Positions 15,966 to 23,619 of a DNA stretch of 48,446 nt are shown piece by piece. Location of the stretch: NCBI GenBank assembly GCA_964551455.1, contig CAZKDA010000007.1:1-48446 (forward strand). The letters run 5' to 3'. Numbering within the stretch: position 1 is the stretch's first letter; each line of letters starts with the position of its first letter. The DNA is from JAHDHW01 sp964551455. GTDB taxonomy: Bacteria > Bacteroidota > Bacteroidia > Chitinophagales > Saprospiraceae. Under the pieces are notes generated by a model. That model was not told the origin of the DNA. It did not search any database and saw nothing but the letters and a program-made list of their open reading frames with translations. The position numbers were made by a program, and so were the translations under genes.

Positions 15966-17297
15966 TCACCCACCCACATAATTCTGCGGCGTGATCTGCA
16001 ACAATTCTTCTTTGACGCGCGGCGGGATATCCAGGCTTTCGATAAATTCATGAATATCTTCGCGGGCAACTTTCTGCTTGCCGCGAGTGAGGCGGAGCAA
16101 GGCTTCGTAAGGGTTTTCAAAATTTTCGCGGCGCAGGATGGTCTGTATCGCTTCGGCAACCACCATCCAGTTGTTTTCCAGGTCGTCGTTGAGTTTTTCT
16201 TCATTGAGCAGCAGCTTGGAAAAGCCTTTCAGGATCGACTTAAAGGCGATGACAGTATGCCCGAACGGGACGCCGATATTCCTCAAAACCGTGCTGTCAG
16301 TGAGGTCGCGTTGCAGGCGGGAAACGGGCAGCTTTTCAGCAAAATGACTAAAAATCGCGTTGGCGATTCCCAGGTTTCCTTCCGCGTTTTCAAAATCTAT
16401 AGGATTGACCTTGTGCGGCATCGCGGAGGAGCCGATCTCCCCGGCGATGGTCTTTTGCGAAAAATAATCCATGCTGATGTAGGTCCAGATGTCGCGGCAC
16501 AAGTCGATGAGGATCGTGTTGATACGGCTCAGGACATGGAACATCGCCGCGAGGTTGTCGTAGTGTTCGATCTGGGTAGTAAACTGCGAGCGGGTCAGCC
16601 CCAGGTATTCGTTTACAAAATTATCACCGAAGGCCTTCCAGTTGGTTTCGGGATAAGCCACGTAATGTGCGTTGAAATTGCCGGTTGCTCCGCCGAATTT
16701 GGCGCTGAAGGGAATGTATTTCAGTTGAACCAGTTGCACGTCGAGCCGCTCCTGGAAGACGCGGAATTCTTTCCCCAAAAGGGTAGGGGATGCAGGTTGG
16801 CCGTGCGTTCTGGCTAACATGGGCACGCTTGACCATTCATCGGCGAAATCGGCGATCTGCTCTCGCAGGTCATTCCGCAAAGGCAGGTACATCTCCTCAA
16901 CGCCATTTTTTAAAAGGAGAGGAGTAGCGGTGTTGTTGATGTCTTGCGAAGTCAGGCCAAAGTGGATAAACTCTTTGTATTTACCAATGCCGAGTTGCTC
17001 AAATTTCCTTTTTAAAAAATACTCCACCGCCTTGACATCGTGGTTGGTAGTGCGTTCAATGTCCTTGATGTGTTGTGCATCGCTGAGACTGAAATTTTCA
17101 AAGACGGCGTCGAGTTGTTCAACGAGGTCGAGGTCGAAACTTTCCAGTTGCGGCAAGGGAAACTGCGCCAGCGCAATGAAGTATTGGATTTCGACGAACA
17201 CCCGGTACTTGATCAGGGCATATTCTGAAAAGTAATCGGCCAGCTCTTTGGTTTTTTCATGGTAGCGGCCATCGATGGGAGAAATTGCTGTTAGCAT
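15966..17297 (-). CDS. purB: Adenylosuccinate lyase
   Basis: 443 residues from ATG 17297 (MLTAISPIDGRYHEKT is the classic PurB N-terminus). The frame extends 17 codons further upstream, but those codons only translate the adjacent repeat (NYELRTINYELR) and are rejected. The fumarase/aspartase superfamily signature SSAMPHKVNP is present (catalytic Ser loop), as are the TSQD and THGQPA blocks. The enzyme acts twice in purine synthesis, on SAICAR and on adenylosuccinate, releasing fumarate. The gene converges on the Mpo1-like gene. Confidence 0.96.
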   Translation of the reverse strand: MLTAISPIDGRYHEKTKELADYFSEYALIKYRVFVEIQYFIALAQFPLPQLESFDLDLVEQLDAVFENFSLSDAQHIKDIERTTNHDVKAVEYFLKRKFEQLGIGKYKEFIHFGLTSQDINNTATPLLLKNGVEEMYLPLRNDLREQIADFADEWSSVPMLARTHGQPASPTLLGKEFRVFQERLDVQLVQLKYIPFSAKFGGATGNFNAHYVAYPETNWKAFGDNFVNEYLGLTRSQFTTQIEHYDNLAAMFHVLSRINTILIDLCRDIWTYISMDYFSQKTIAGEIGSSAMPHKVNPIDFENAEGNLGIANAIFSHFAEKLPVSRLQRDLTDSTVLRNIGVPFGHTVIAFKSILKGFSKLLLNEEKLNDDLENNWMVVAEAIQTILRRENFENPYEALLRLTRGKQKVAREDIHEFIESLDIPPRVKEELLQITPQNYVGG

Positions 17298-17378
17298 CCT
17301 TAGTTCGTAGTTTATAGTTCGTAGTTCGTAGTTCGTGGTTTGGCTCAAAACTACAAACTACGAACCACAAACTATGAA
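17298..17378. repeat. Long imperfect inverted repeat of TAGTTCGTAG units
   Basis: Between purB and the AsmA-like gene the left arm (17301-17341) is a tandem of TAGTTCGTAG/TTTATAGTTC words. The right arm (from about 17348 to 17381) is its inverted complement (ACTACAAACTACGAACCACA). Arms of about 34 bases surround a loop of about 6 bases, and the right arm ends at the stop codon of the 17379 gene. The structure could act as a terminator. Confidence 0.8.
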
Positions 17379-20300
17379 CTAATCCAAGTCATATTTTTCC
17401 AAAATGGCATCGACCTGCTTTTCCACGTTGTCAATGACAGCCTGGGCTTTTTTGTCGCCTTCTTCGAGAATCTGGTTCACCTTTTTGTCGGTTTCTTTGC
17501 GAAGGTTATTTGCGGCAATCTCGGCTCCTTTCTTTTTGAGAATGTTATTGCCTGCCTCTTCAATCAGCTTATCCGCGTTGGCATAACCTGTTTTTTGGGT
17601 TTCTTCAGAAAGCTTTTTGGCGGCATCACGGATGTTTTTGGCCTGTTTGTCGGCTTCGGCTCTCACTTTTGCAATCTCGGCGTCGGCTTTTTTACGGAGG
17701 TCTTCCTTCGTGGTATCGATCACTTTTGAAACCGTATCTTTCACCGTTTCGATTTTTTCCTTTGCAATGGTTTTCACAGAATCGACAGCTTCCGAAACAA
17801 TATTTTTAGCAATGTCTTTGAGTGAAGTAGCCGCTCCTTCGGCGCTCAGCAGGTTGAGCTTGAATTTGGGGTTGGTCAGCGTGCCCGTGATATTGAAAAG
17901 CACATTGACAAATTCTCCTGCCTTGATGTTGATGCCAATCTTGGAGGCTTCTTTTTCCAGCAGTTTCATACCTTGATTGGCAGCGGCTGTCACCGCATTT
18001 TTTTCCAAAAGTTCCCGTGGGATTTTCGCTTTGATATTGTAATTCATTTCGGATGTCAGTCCATGAGTTCCGCCGATCTCCATCGCAATGCCCTGATAAT
18101 TGTAATCAAATTCTTTCAGCGTGACGATCCCGTTTTTCACCTCGAACCAGTTTTTCGTATTTTGGATTTTCAGGGTCTCCAGTTCTTTGACATTCAGCAT
18201 GGAACTGAATTGTTCTACAGGTTTGAAACCTTTGATGATCCCGTTCATGGTTTCGACAAATCCATCTATAGATAGGGTACTCAGGTCGGGGTACATATCT
18301 TTTCCCAGCTTTCCACTCATGGACATCTTCGAGTTAAATGTACCTTGTATGTATTTTCCAATGGGCGCCAGCGTAGCAAAGGTATTGAGCTTGTTGAAAG
18401 ATTCGTGGAAGTCAAAACTGTTGATCGCATAACTCAGGTCAAAGATTGGATTCGCAGCATCCTGAGTGTTGTAACTGCCGTCGATGGTAAAGCTGCCGCC
18501 CAGCGTTTTTGCACGGCAGTTTTCCATACTGACCGCTTCATTCTTTACCAGCAATTTTCCGTTGATGTCCCGGAGGTCGATATTGGTATAGGTTACTTTA
18601 CCTATGTTCGCGTCGATTTCCATATCGATTTTTTCAGGAACGAGGATGGGTTCCATCGCCGGTTCTTCGTTGGAAGTGGTTTGGGCATTTCCCTCAGTTG
18701 TTTCAGCTTCCTCCATGAATTGGTTGAGGTCGATAAAATTGGAGTTCAGGTTGATCTTCCCGTAAAGGGTTTCATTTTCAAAAGCATAATTGAACAGGTT
18801 GGAAATCGATCCGTTTGCACGGAAATCGCTGTTGCCGATTTTTGTGGAAAACGATTCGATTGTTGCCTTGCTCGGCGTAATGTTCCCAACAAAGCTGGTT
18901 TGATCGAGCTGATAGACATCGTAAAGGATCTTGTCGATTTTGCTGTCGATGGTAAAATCGAACCGATCGAACACTTCTTCGGAAGCCGCTTCGCTGTCGG
19001 TCACTGCTGGTTCAGGTGTTGTTTCCTCTTCCTCGCTGAGCCACTCGTTGGCATCGATCAGTTTGGAACGCACGGTCAGGTTACCTTTCATGGTTTTTTC
19101 CGGTGAGAAATAAGCCAGGATATTGTCAACGGTTCCCTGGGCTTTCACGTCGCTTTTCCCAAGTTGGGCATCGAAATTATTCAGGGTTACATTTTTCGGG
19201 TTGAACTGCATGTTCATATCACGGATCAGCGTAGCAGGTTGACCCTCGGCGGAATAGTTGAGGTTTTCGATTTGCAGATCGCCCTTCATGTCGATGTTTT
19301 CATAATCCTGCCTGTCGATGGCGGACATCCGCGTTTTCACACTGAGGTTTGAGGTAATTACTCCGTTCAGGGTTTTCACATCCTCCATCGGGAAAGCTTT
19401 TGCAAGTTCTTCAAGGTCGATGACGCCGTTGATCTTTGCGTCCAGGTCGGGATCAGAGATTGGTGTTTTTAACTTAAAAACCGCTTCAAAAGGATTATTT
19501 CCCAGTTTCATGCTGAATCGCGATACGTCCACAGTCATTTTGTCAAAATCGCTGCTGGGGCTGTCGATCCGCGTTTGTGTATTGATATTTGTGATGCCAA
19601 GAGGCAGATCGGGATATTTAATGTCAGCGTTGTCAACTTTCAGGTCAACGCGAAAAGCCGGGAATCGTCCGCTGGCGTTGTAGGTTCCTTTTACAAAACC
19701 ATTGAATTGCAAATCGCCATTGGCTTGCACATTGGCATAGTCGGCGGTATAAGCGCTGGGGATCAGCGACAGGAAGTTTTTAAATTTGTTTTGCGGAGCG
19801 GAATAGGTAAGGTCCATGTTGATGTCATCGCCCTGCATTTGCACGAAACCATCGAAGTTGAGTTTCAGGGCATTGAGCAGTAGTTCATTTTCCTTCAGGG
19901 TGAATTTCATGTTGTTCATGTCGGCATTCAGCGTCATGTCCAGTTCGGCTTTTGCTTTTTTCAAATAACTCACCCCGCCCGAGCTTGCCGTGAGTTGATC
20001 GATGTTTGTTTTTGTAAAAATGTCGTAAATATCCGCTGTGAACTGGCCGCTGCCGCTATGGTTGAGGCCGCGAATTTCTGTGTAAATATCTCCCTGCCGG
20101 TCGTCGTAAACGAGGATGCCGTCGGTGATGGAATATTCCTGCAACCTGATGAGAAAATTGTAAGTGGCAGTGTCTGCTTCAACGGGTTGATCTGTAGCGG
20201 AGGCATCGGTTTTCGCAATGTCGTAATTTGCTTTTCCGTTGCGAAGGATCTTGATATTGATCTCCGGTTTTTCCAAATGAAAAGATTTGATCTCGATGGG

Positions 20301-20624
20301 GTCGGCAGTGCGGATGACCGACATGAGGTCGAGCGTAAAATCGATGTGATCGGCGCCAGCCAGCTTCAGGCCTTCAAAGTCTTCGATGCCGAGTATTTCA
20401 AACTCCGTGAGTTTAAAACTGAAATTGGGGAAGCTGCGAAAAAGCGACAGGCTGACTTCGTTGAAATCGACTTTCGCATTGACGTTTTTGTTGATGTCTT
20501 GCTTTACTTTTTCAACGATCTGGTCTTTGAAAAAATAAGGGATGGCGATTGCTGCAACGATAATTATGAAAACCAGGGCTAAAAAAATCTGGAAGGTTCG
20601 TTTCAGGACTTTTGAAATTTTCAT
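17379..20624 (-). CDS. AsmA-family membrane-anchored protein with helical tail
   Basis: 1081 residues. There is one N-terminal transmembrane helix (about 10-32: IFLALVFIIIVAAIAIPYF) and then the AsmA pattern (VKQDINKNVNAKVDFNEVSLSLFRSFPNFSFKLTEFEI). A long series of beta repeats (NxxLxFNGFVQMQG, IDGFVETMNGII, IKAKIPRELL and similar) is typical of AsmA/TamB-like lipid-transfer bridges at the envelope. The last 150 residues (about 930-1081) are a highly charged Lys/Glu/Ala helix (KTIAKEKIETVKDTVSKV...), unlike the usual AsmA end. The likely role is phospholipid traffic or outer-membrane homeostasis; this is inferred from the family. The ATG at 20624 is well placed before the signal anchor. Confidence 0.85.
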   Translation of the reverse strand: MKISKVLKRTFQIFLALVFIIIVAAIAIPYFFKDQIVEKVKQDINKNVNAKVDFNEVSLSLFRSFPNFSFKLTEFEILGIEDFEGLKLAGADHIDFTLDLMSVIRTADPIEIKSFHLEKPEINIKILRNGKANYDIAKTDASATDQPVEADTATYNFLIRLQEYSITDGILVYDDRQGDIYTEIRGLNHSGSGQFTADIYDIFTKTNIDQLTASSGGVSYLKKAKAELDMTLNADMNNMKFTLKENELLLNALKLNFDGFVQMQGDDINMDLTYSAPQNKFKNFLSLIPSAYTADYANVQANGDLQFNGFVKGTYNASGRFPAFRVDLKVDNADIKYPDLPLGITNINTQTRIDSPSSDFDKMTVDVSRFSMKLGNNPFEAVFKLKTPISDPDLDAKINGVIDLEELAKAFPMEDVKTLNGVITSNLSVKTRMSAIDRQDYENIDMKGDLQIENLNYSAEGQPATLIRDMNMQFNPKNVTLNNFDAQLGKSDVKAQGTVDNILAYFSPEKTMKGNLTVRSKLIDANEWLSEEEETTPEPAVTDSEAASEEVFDRFDFTIDSKIDKILYDVYQLDQTSFVGNITPSKATIESFSTKIGNSDFRANGSISNLFNYAFENETLYGKINLNSNFIDLNQFMEEAETTEGNAQTTSNEEPAMEPILVPEKIDMEIDANIGKVTYTNIDLRDINGKLLVKNEAVSMENCRAKTLGGSFTIDGSYNTQDAANPIFDLSYAINSFDFHESFNKLNTFATLAPIGKYIQGTFNSKMSMSGKLGKDMYPDLSTLSIDGFVETMNGIIKGFKPVEQFSSMLNVKELETLKIQNTKNWFEVKNGIVTLKEFDYNYQGIAMEIGGTHGLTSEMNYNIKAKIPRELLEKNAVTAAANQGMKLLEKEASKIGINIKAGEFVNVLFNITGTLTNPKFKLNLLSAEGAATSLKDIAKNIVSEAVDSVKTIAKEKIETVKDTVSKVIDTTKEDLRKKADAEIAKVRAEADKQAKNIRDAAKKLSEETQKTGYANADKLIEEAGNNILKKKGAEIAANNLRKETDKKVNQILEEGDKKAQAVIDNVEKQVDAILEKYDLD

Positions 20625-21081
20625 TGTTTGAAATCTTTATGGTTTGGTTTTACTTTTCTAAACGAAGTTTTACTCTTGAAATGATAAAACCGGATTTGTT
20701 TTAAACTATTAAAAACCTGCGTCAATAAACATTACACCTCCAGAAGGACGCAGAATTCCGCAGACGGGTTATGATAATTTATGAAATCAACAAAAACATA
20801 ATCAATCATAAAAATCATAAAAAATTAGCGTCAAATACCAACCCCACAATTTCGACGCAGAAGGACGCAGGAAGTTATGATAAGTTATGAAATCAACAAA
20901 AAATTTAAGCAAACTTAAAAAATCATAAAACGCTGCGTCAAATGTCTTTCCGCCTATAAGAAAATTATATTTTAAACAACCTTACTTTTTACAAATTATT
21001 TTATAGGTTGCGTTACATTCAATTTTAATTCATCTGATAAAACGTTACAACAAAATAATTCACCGGTTGATCTTCGCAAAG
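20625..21081. other. Intergenic region with a tandem repeat
   Basis: About 450 bases between divergent genes, with no coding frame accepted. The centre (20717-20946) is the repeat described separately; the flanks are A/T-rich. No confident promoter was found for either neighbour. Confidence 0.5.
20717..20946. repeat. Two imperfect tandem copies of a ~110-bp repeat
   Basis: Each copy begins with GCGTCAA, contains GAAGGACGCAG (20743-20753, 20860-20870) and then TTATGATAAKTTATGAAATC (20769 and 20875 onward) plus CAACAAAAA. A third GCGTCAA begins at 20936. The copies differ in the segment between the shared words. Confidence 0.8.
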
Positions 21082-21195
21082 ATGCTTAATTTACCTAAAT
21101 GGTTTGGGAAGGAAGCTGAATTTTTTTTGAAAGAAATCTACCAAACCGGCGATCTCGTAATTATTCCCGGAAAGGACATAAACCACGCTTCATGA
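21082..21195 (+). CDS. Possible 37-residue upstream ORF coupled to rnd
   Basis: ATG 21082 opens a frame (MLNLPKWFGKEAEFFLKEIY...) of 37 codons whose stop TGA overlaps the rnd start in an ATGA arrangement (21192-21195). The overlap is the geometry of translational coupling. The peptide is slightly amphipathic and resembles no family I know. It is too short to prove by sequence alone. Confidence 0.35.
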   Translation: MLNLPKWFGKEAEFFLKEIYQTGDLVIIPGKDINHAS

Positions 21196-22373
21196 ACACA
21201 GTTGCCGACAATGTTTTTTTGATCGAAAATGCCAACGACCTCGAAAAATTTTACCACAAAAACAAATCGGTTCCCTGGATGGGTTTTGATACGGAATTCG
21301 TTGGTGAAAAGCGATATTACACTCTGATATGCCTCATCCAGATCGCCACCGAAAATGGCTTTTATCTCATTGACCCCCTGAGTGTCAAGGTCTTGACACC
21401 CATTCTGAAAATGATCGAAAACCCTGCGATTTTGAAAATCACACACGCCGGCGATAATGACTATCGGCTTTTTCATTCCTACTACGGTATCCTCCCGCGA
21501 AATGTCTTTGATACACAAATTGCCGCAGGATTTCTGGGGTACAAACATCCTATTTCGTTCAGCAAACTGGTTGAAAAAGAATTGAAGGTCATTTTGAAAA
21601 AAGGATACACAGTGTCGGATTGGGAATCGAGACCTTTCAATAAAAAACAACTGGAATATGCGCTCAGCGATGTCATTTACCTCGAACAATTGTGGAAAAG
21701 CCTTTCCAAAAAACTGGAAAAGCTGGACAGAACAGAGTGGGTGGTTGAAGAATTTGAAAAACTGGAACTTCCCGAAACCTACTACACCGATCCCAACAGA
21801 GAGGCTTTGACCAACAGCATTATGCTGGGCTTAAACCCCAAGGAAAAAGTTTTCCTTTTCAGGTTGTATGCCTGGCGCAGGCAGGAGGCTGAGCGGAAAA
21901 ACTATTCCAAAGAAATGATCCTTCCGTCAAAGTTCATCGGCATGTTCGTCAGGAATATGAAATCAGGAAAAAACGCGTTGATCAATCACCGCAGGATGCC
22001 AGACAAGATCATCGAGCAAAACTGGAATACTTTCAACGAATTGTACCAAAAACCACCAACCAGTGAGGAATTGGAACTACTCAACCAGATCGAACAGGAT
22101 CCGCAGGAAAACCCTACCCATGACGCCCTGATGGAGATCATTTACCTGATCATCAAATACAAATGCCACAAACAGCACATCGCCCCCGACCTCGTGGTGA
22201 ACCGTGCGAATTACAAAAAGATGAAATCGGATTTCAACTATTTTGACGAGAAACTTGCCGAAGGCTGGCGCCTCCATCTGCTCGGAAAGCAAATGATCCA
22301 CTGGCTCCGCAACCGCGAAAAACTGGAAATATCCTTTGACGAAGGGCAGTTCAGCCTGGTAGTAAAAGATTAA
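21192..22373 (+). CDS. rnd: Ribonuclease D
   Basis: 393 residues. DEDDy 3'-5' exonuclease: Asp33 and Glu35 (FDTEFVG), ITHAGDND (Asp88 or Asp90 region), and Tyr156/Asp160 in YALSDVIYL. An HRDC-type helical domain covers about 210-290 and a C-terminal HRDC2-like part follows. The length and order match RNase D, which trims the 3' ends of tRNA precursors and other stable RNAs. The start overlaps the stop of a possible 37-codon upstream frame. The gene converges on the DUF1028 gene. Confidence 0.93.
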   Translation: MNTVADNVFLIENANDLEKFYHKNKSVPWMGFDTEFVGEKRYYTLICLIQIATENGFYLIDPLSVKVLTPILKMIENPAILKITHAGDNDYRLFHSYYGILPRNVFDTQIAAGFLGYKHPISFSKLVEKELKVILKKGYTVSDWESRPFNKKQLEYALSDVIYLEQLWKSLSKKLEKLDRTEWVVEEFEKLELPETYYTDPNREALTNSIMLGLNPKEKVFLFRLYAWRRQEAERKNYSKEMILPSKFIGMFVRNMKSGKNALINHRRMPDKIIEQNWNTFNELYQKPPTSEELELLNQIEQDPQENPTHDALMEIIYLIIKYKCHKQHIAPDLVVNRANYKKMKSDFNYFDEKLAEGWRLHLLGKQMIHWLRNREKLEISFDEGQFSLVVKD

Positions 22374-22380
22374 AACTCAG

Positions 22381-22517
22381 CGCTTATTGAAGCGGTTCAA
22401 TTTGGATTTGTTAATCCTGTCCCGACCTGTCGGGCTGGTCGGGGTTGCTAATAACCCAATCAACTTATTAACCCGATCACCACAACTTGTCCCGTACCAA
22501 AGGTCGGGATCACCACA
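22381..22517. repeat. GC-palindrome and octamer-type repeats between convergent genes
   Basis: Palindrome CCCGAC-CT-GTCGGG (22421-22434), which can also pair with GGTCGGG at 22437-22443. A second imperfect one (TCCCGTACC/GGTCGGGA) lies near 22494-22511. The bases between and after them are the reverse complement of the octamer type (ACCCAATCAACTTATTAACC, then ACCACATTA) directly abutting the stop codon of the minus-strand gene at 22518. Confidence 0.75.
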
Positions 22518-23507
22518 TTATTGAGCCAGGATGGTTTCCAGGTCTTTTTGCGAAACGGTCAGCAATTGATTATCGATCAGTCTGGAAGTCAGTACGCGCC
22601 AGTTTTCGTTTTTTGAAAAAACTTCCTTGAAAAGCGGTAGAGCGTCTTTCAGTTTTCCAACATTGGCAAGGGTCACGGCTGTCCAGAATTTCATTTCTTC
22701 GTTGTCGGGAAACATTTTGCTTGCAGCATTGTATTCCTTCATCGCTTTTTCGATATCTCCTTTTTCAACACCGTGATCGCCGCGGTTCATGTGTTCGTAG
22801 GCGCGATGTACTTTGAGCAGTCTTTTCAATTCATTGACCGGCGTTTTGTGATCTTCGATCCTCAAATCCACAAGCCGATCCACCCAGGGCTTTCCGGTTG
22901 GTTTGGCGCTCACCACGAGCAGTGCCGCCGATTGTTTTCCGCGAATATCGCCGCCGACGCCTTCGGCAGCTTCAAGCGCAACCACCATGCGCTCAGCCAA
23001 CGGAAGGTGATGACTTTTTTCAAAAGCAATGGACATTGCCCGCCACACTTTGTCATTTTCCATCAGGTTGGCCTGCACTGAATAATTTGTGCCCACAAGA
23101 TGCCCCGCAGCCTGGATACATTTTTCTCCGGTATGCGCTGCTGCGTTTCCTTTGTTGTTCAGGATCGCCACCTGCCGCACCGCTTTGCCTTCGTCGAGTC
23201 CGAGCAACGAATCCAAAGCTTCCTGTGGGCTAAGGCCATTTTTCAGCAATTCCAGACCTTTCGGGCCATACCCCGGATCGACAAAAGATTGCGTGGCAAC
23301 CACTCCAACACCAGCTTCTCCCCATACGACCAGAGGGCCTACGGAAAACCAATGCGATTGAACGGCAACGCCCATCTCTCCGGTCAGCGAATCATAAGCC
23401 ACGATGGAGTAGGTGCTAGCCAATGGTTCGTTTCCAAAAAAATGTTGTGAAAAAATAGCGGGAAAAAATATGAACTGGAAAAGCAGAGTTGTAAACAGCC
23501 CTCTCAT
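22518..23507 (-). CDS. DUF1028 protein with C-terminal TPR-like region
   Basis: 329 residues with a Sec signal peptide (about 1-20, cleavage near FSQ). Residues about 30-225 are DUF1028 (STYSIVAYDSLTGEMGVAVQSHWFSVG, GVVATQSFVDPGYGPKGLELL, and VGGDIRGKQSAALLVVS), an Ntn-hydrolase-like fold. The C-terminal 90 residues are TPR-like helices (GDIEKAMKEYNAASKMFPDNEEMKFWTAVTLANVGKL). An autocatalytic or hydrolytic role is inferred from the fold; no substrate is established. The protein is periplasmic or secreted. It stands downstream of the T9SS gene's terminator, so it is probably transcribed on its own. Confidence 0.9.
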   Translation of the reverse strand: MRGLFTTLLFQFIFFPAIFSQHFFGNEPLASTYSIVAYDSLTGEMGVAVQSHWFSVGPLVVWGEAGVGVVATQSFVDPGYGPKGLELLKNGLSPQEALDSLLGLDEGKAVRQVAILNNKGNAAAHTGEKCIQAAGHLVGTNYSVQANLMENDKVWRAMSIAFEKSHHLPLAERMVVALEAAEGVGGDIRGKQSAALLVVSAKPTGKPWVDRLVDLRIEDHKTPVNELKRLLKVHRAYEHMNRGDHGVEKGDIEKAMKEYNAASKMFPDNEEMKFWTAVTLANVGKLKDALPLFKEVFSKNENWRVLTSRLIDNQLLTVSQKDLETILAQ

Positions 23508-23547
23508 TGGATTTTGTTTTTTGTTTTTAAAATTGTCTAAAAATACA

Positions 23548-23587
23548 AAACACGGATAAACTTCCGATGCGAAATTTATCCGTGTTT
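23548..23587 (-). terminator. Terminator hairpin of the T9SS cargo gene
   Basis: A perfect 13-bp stem (AAACACGGATAAA 23548-23560, TTTATCCGTGTTT 23575-23587) with a 14-nt loop. On the minus strand it is followed by TGTATTTTTAG, a moderate T run. It sits between the T9SS gene's stop (23620) and the DUF1028 start (23507). Confidence 0.7.
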
Positions 23588-23619
23588 GTATTTCAAAAAA
23601 GAAAAGCTTATTTCAAAGC

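Noticed and set aside
17298..17348. N-terminal extension of PurB
   Set aside because: The extra residues only translate the adjacent repeat; the family N-terminus begins at the internal ATG at 17297.
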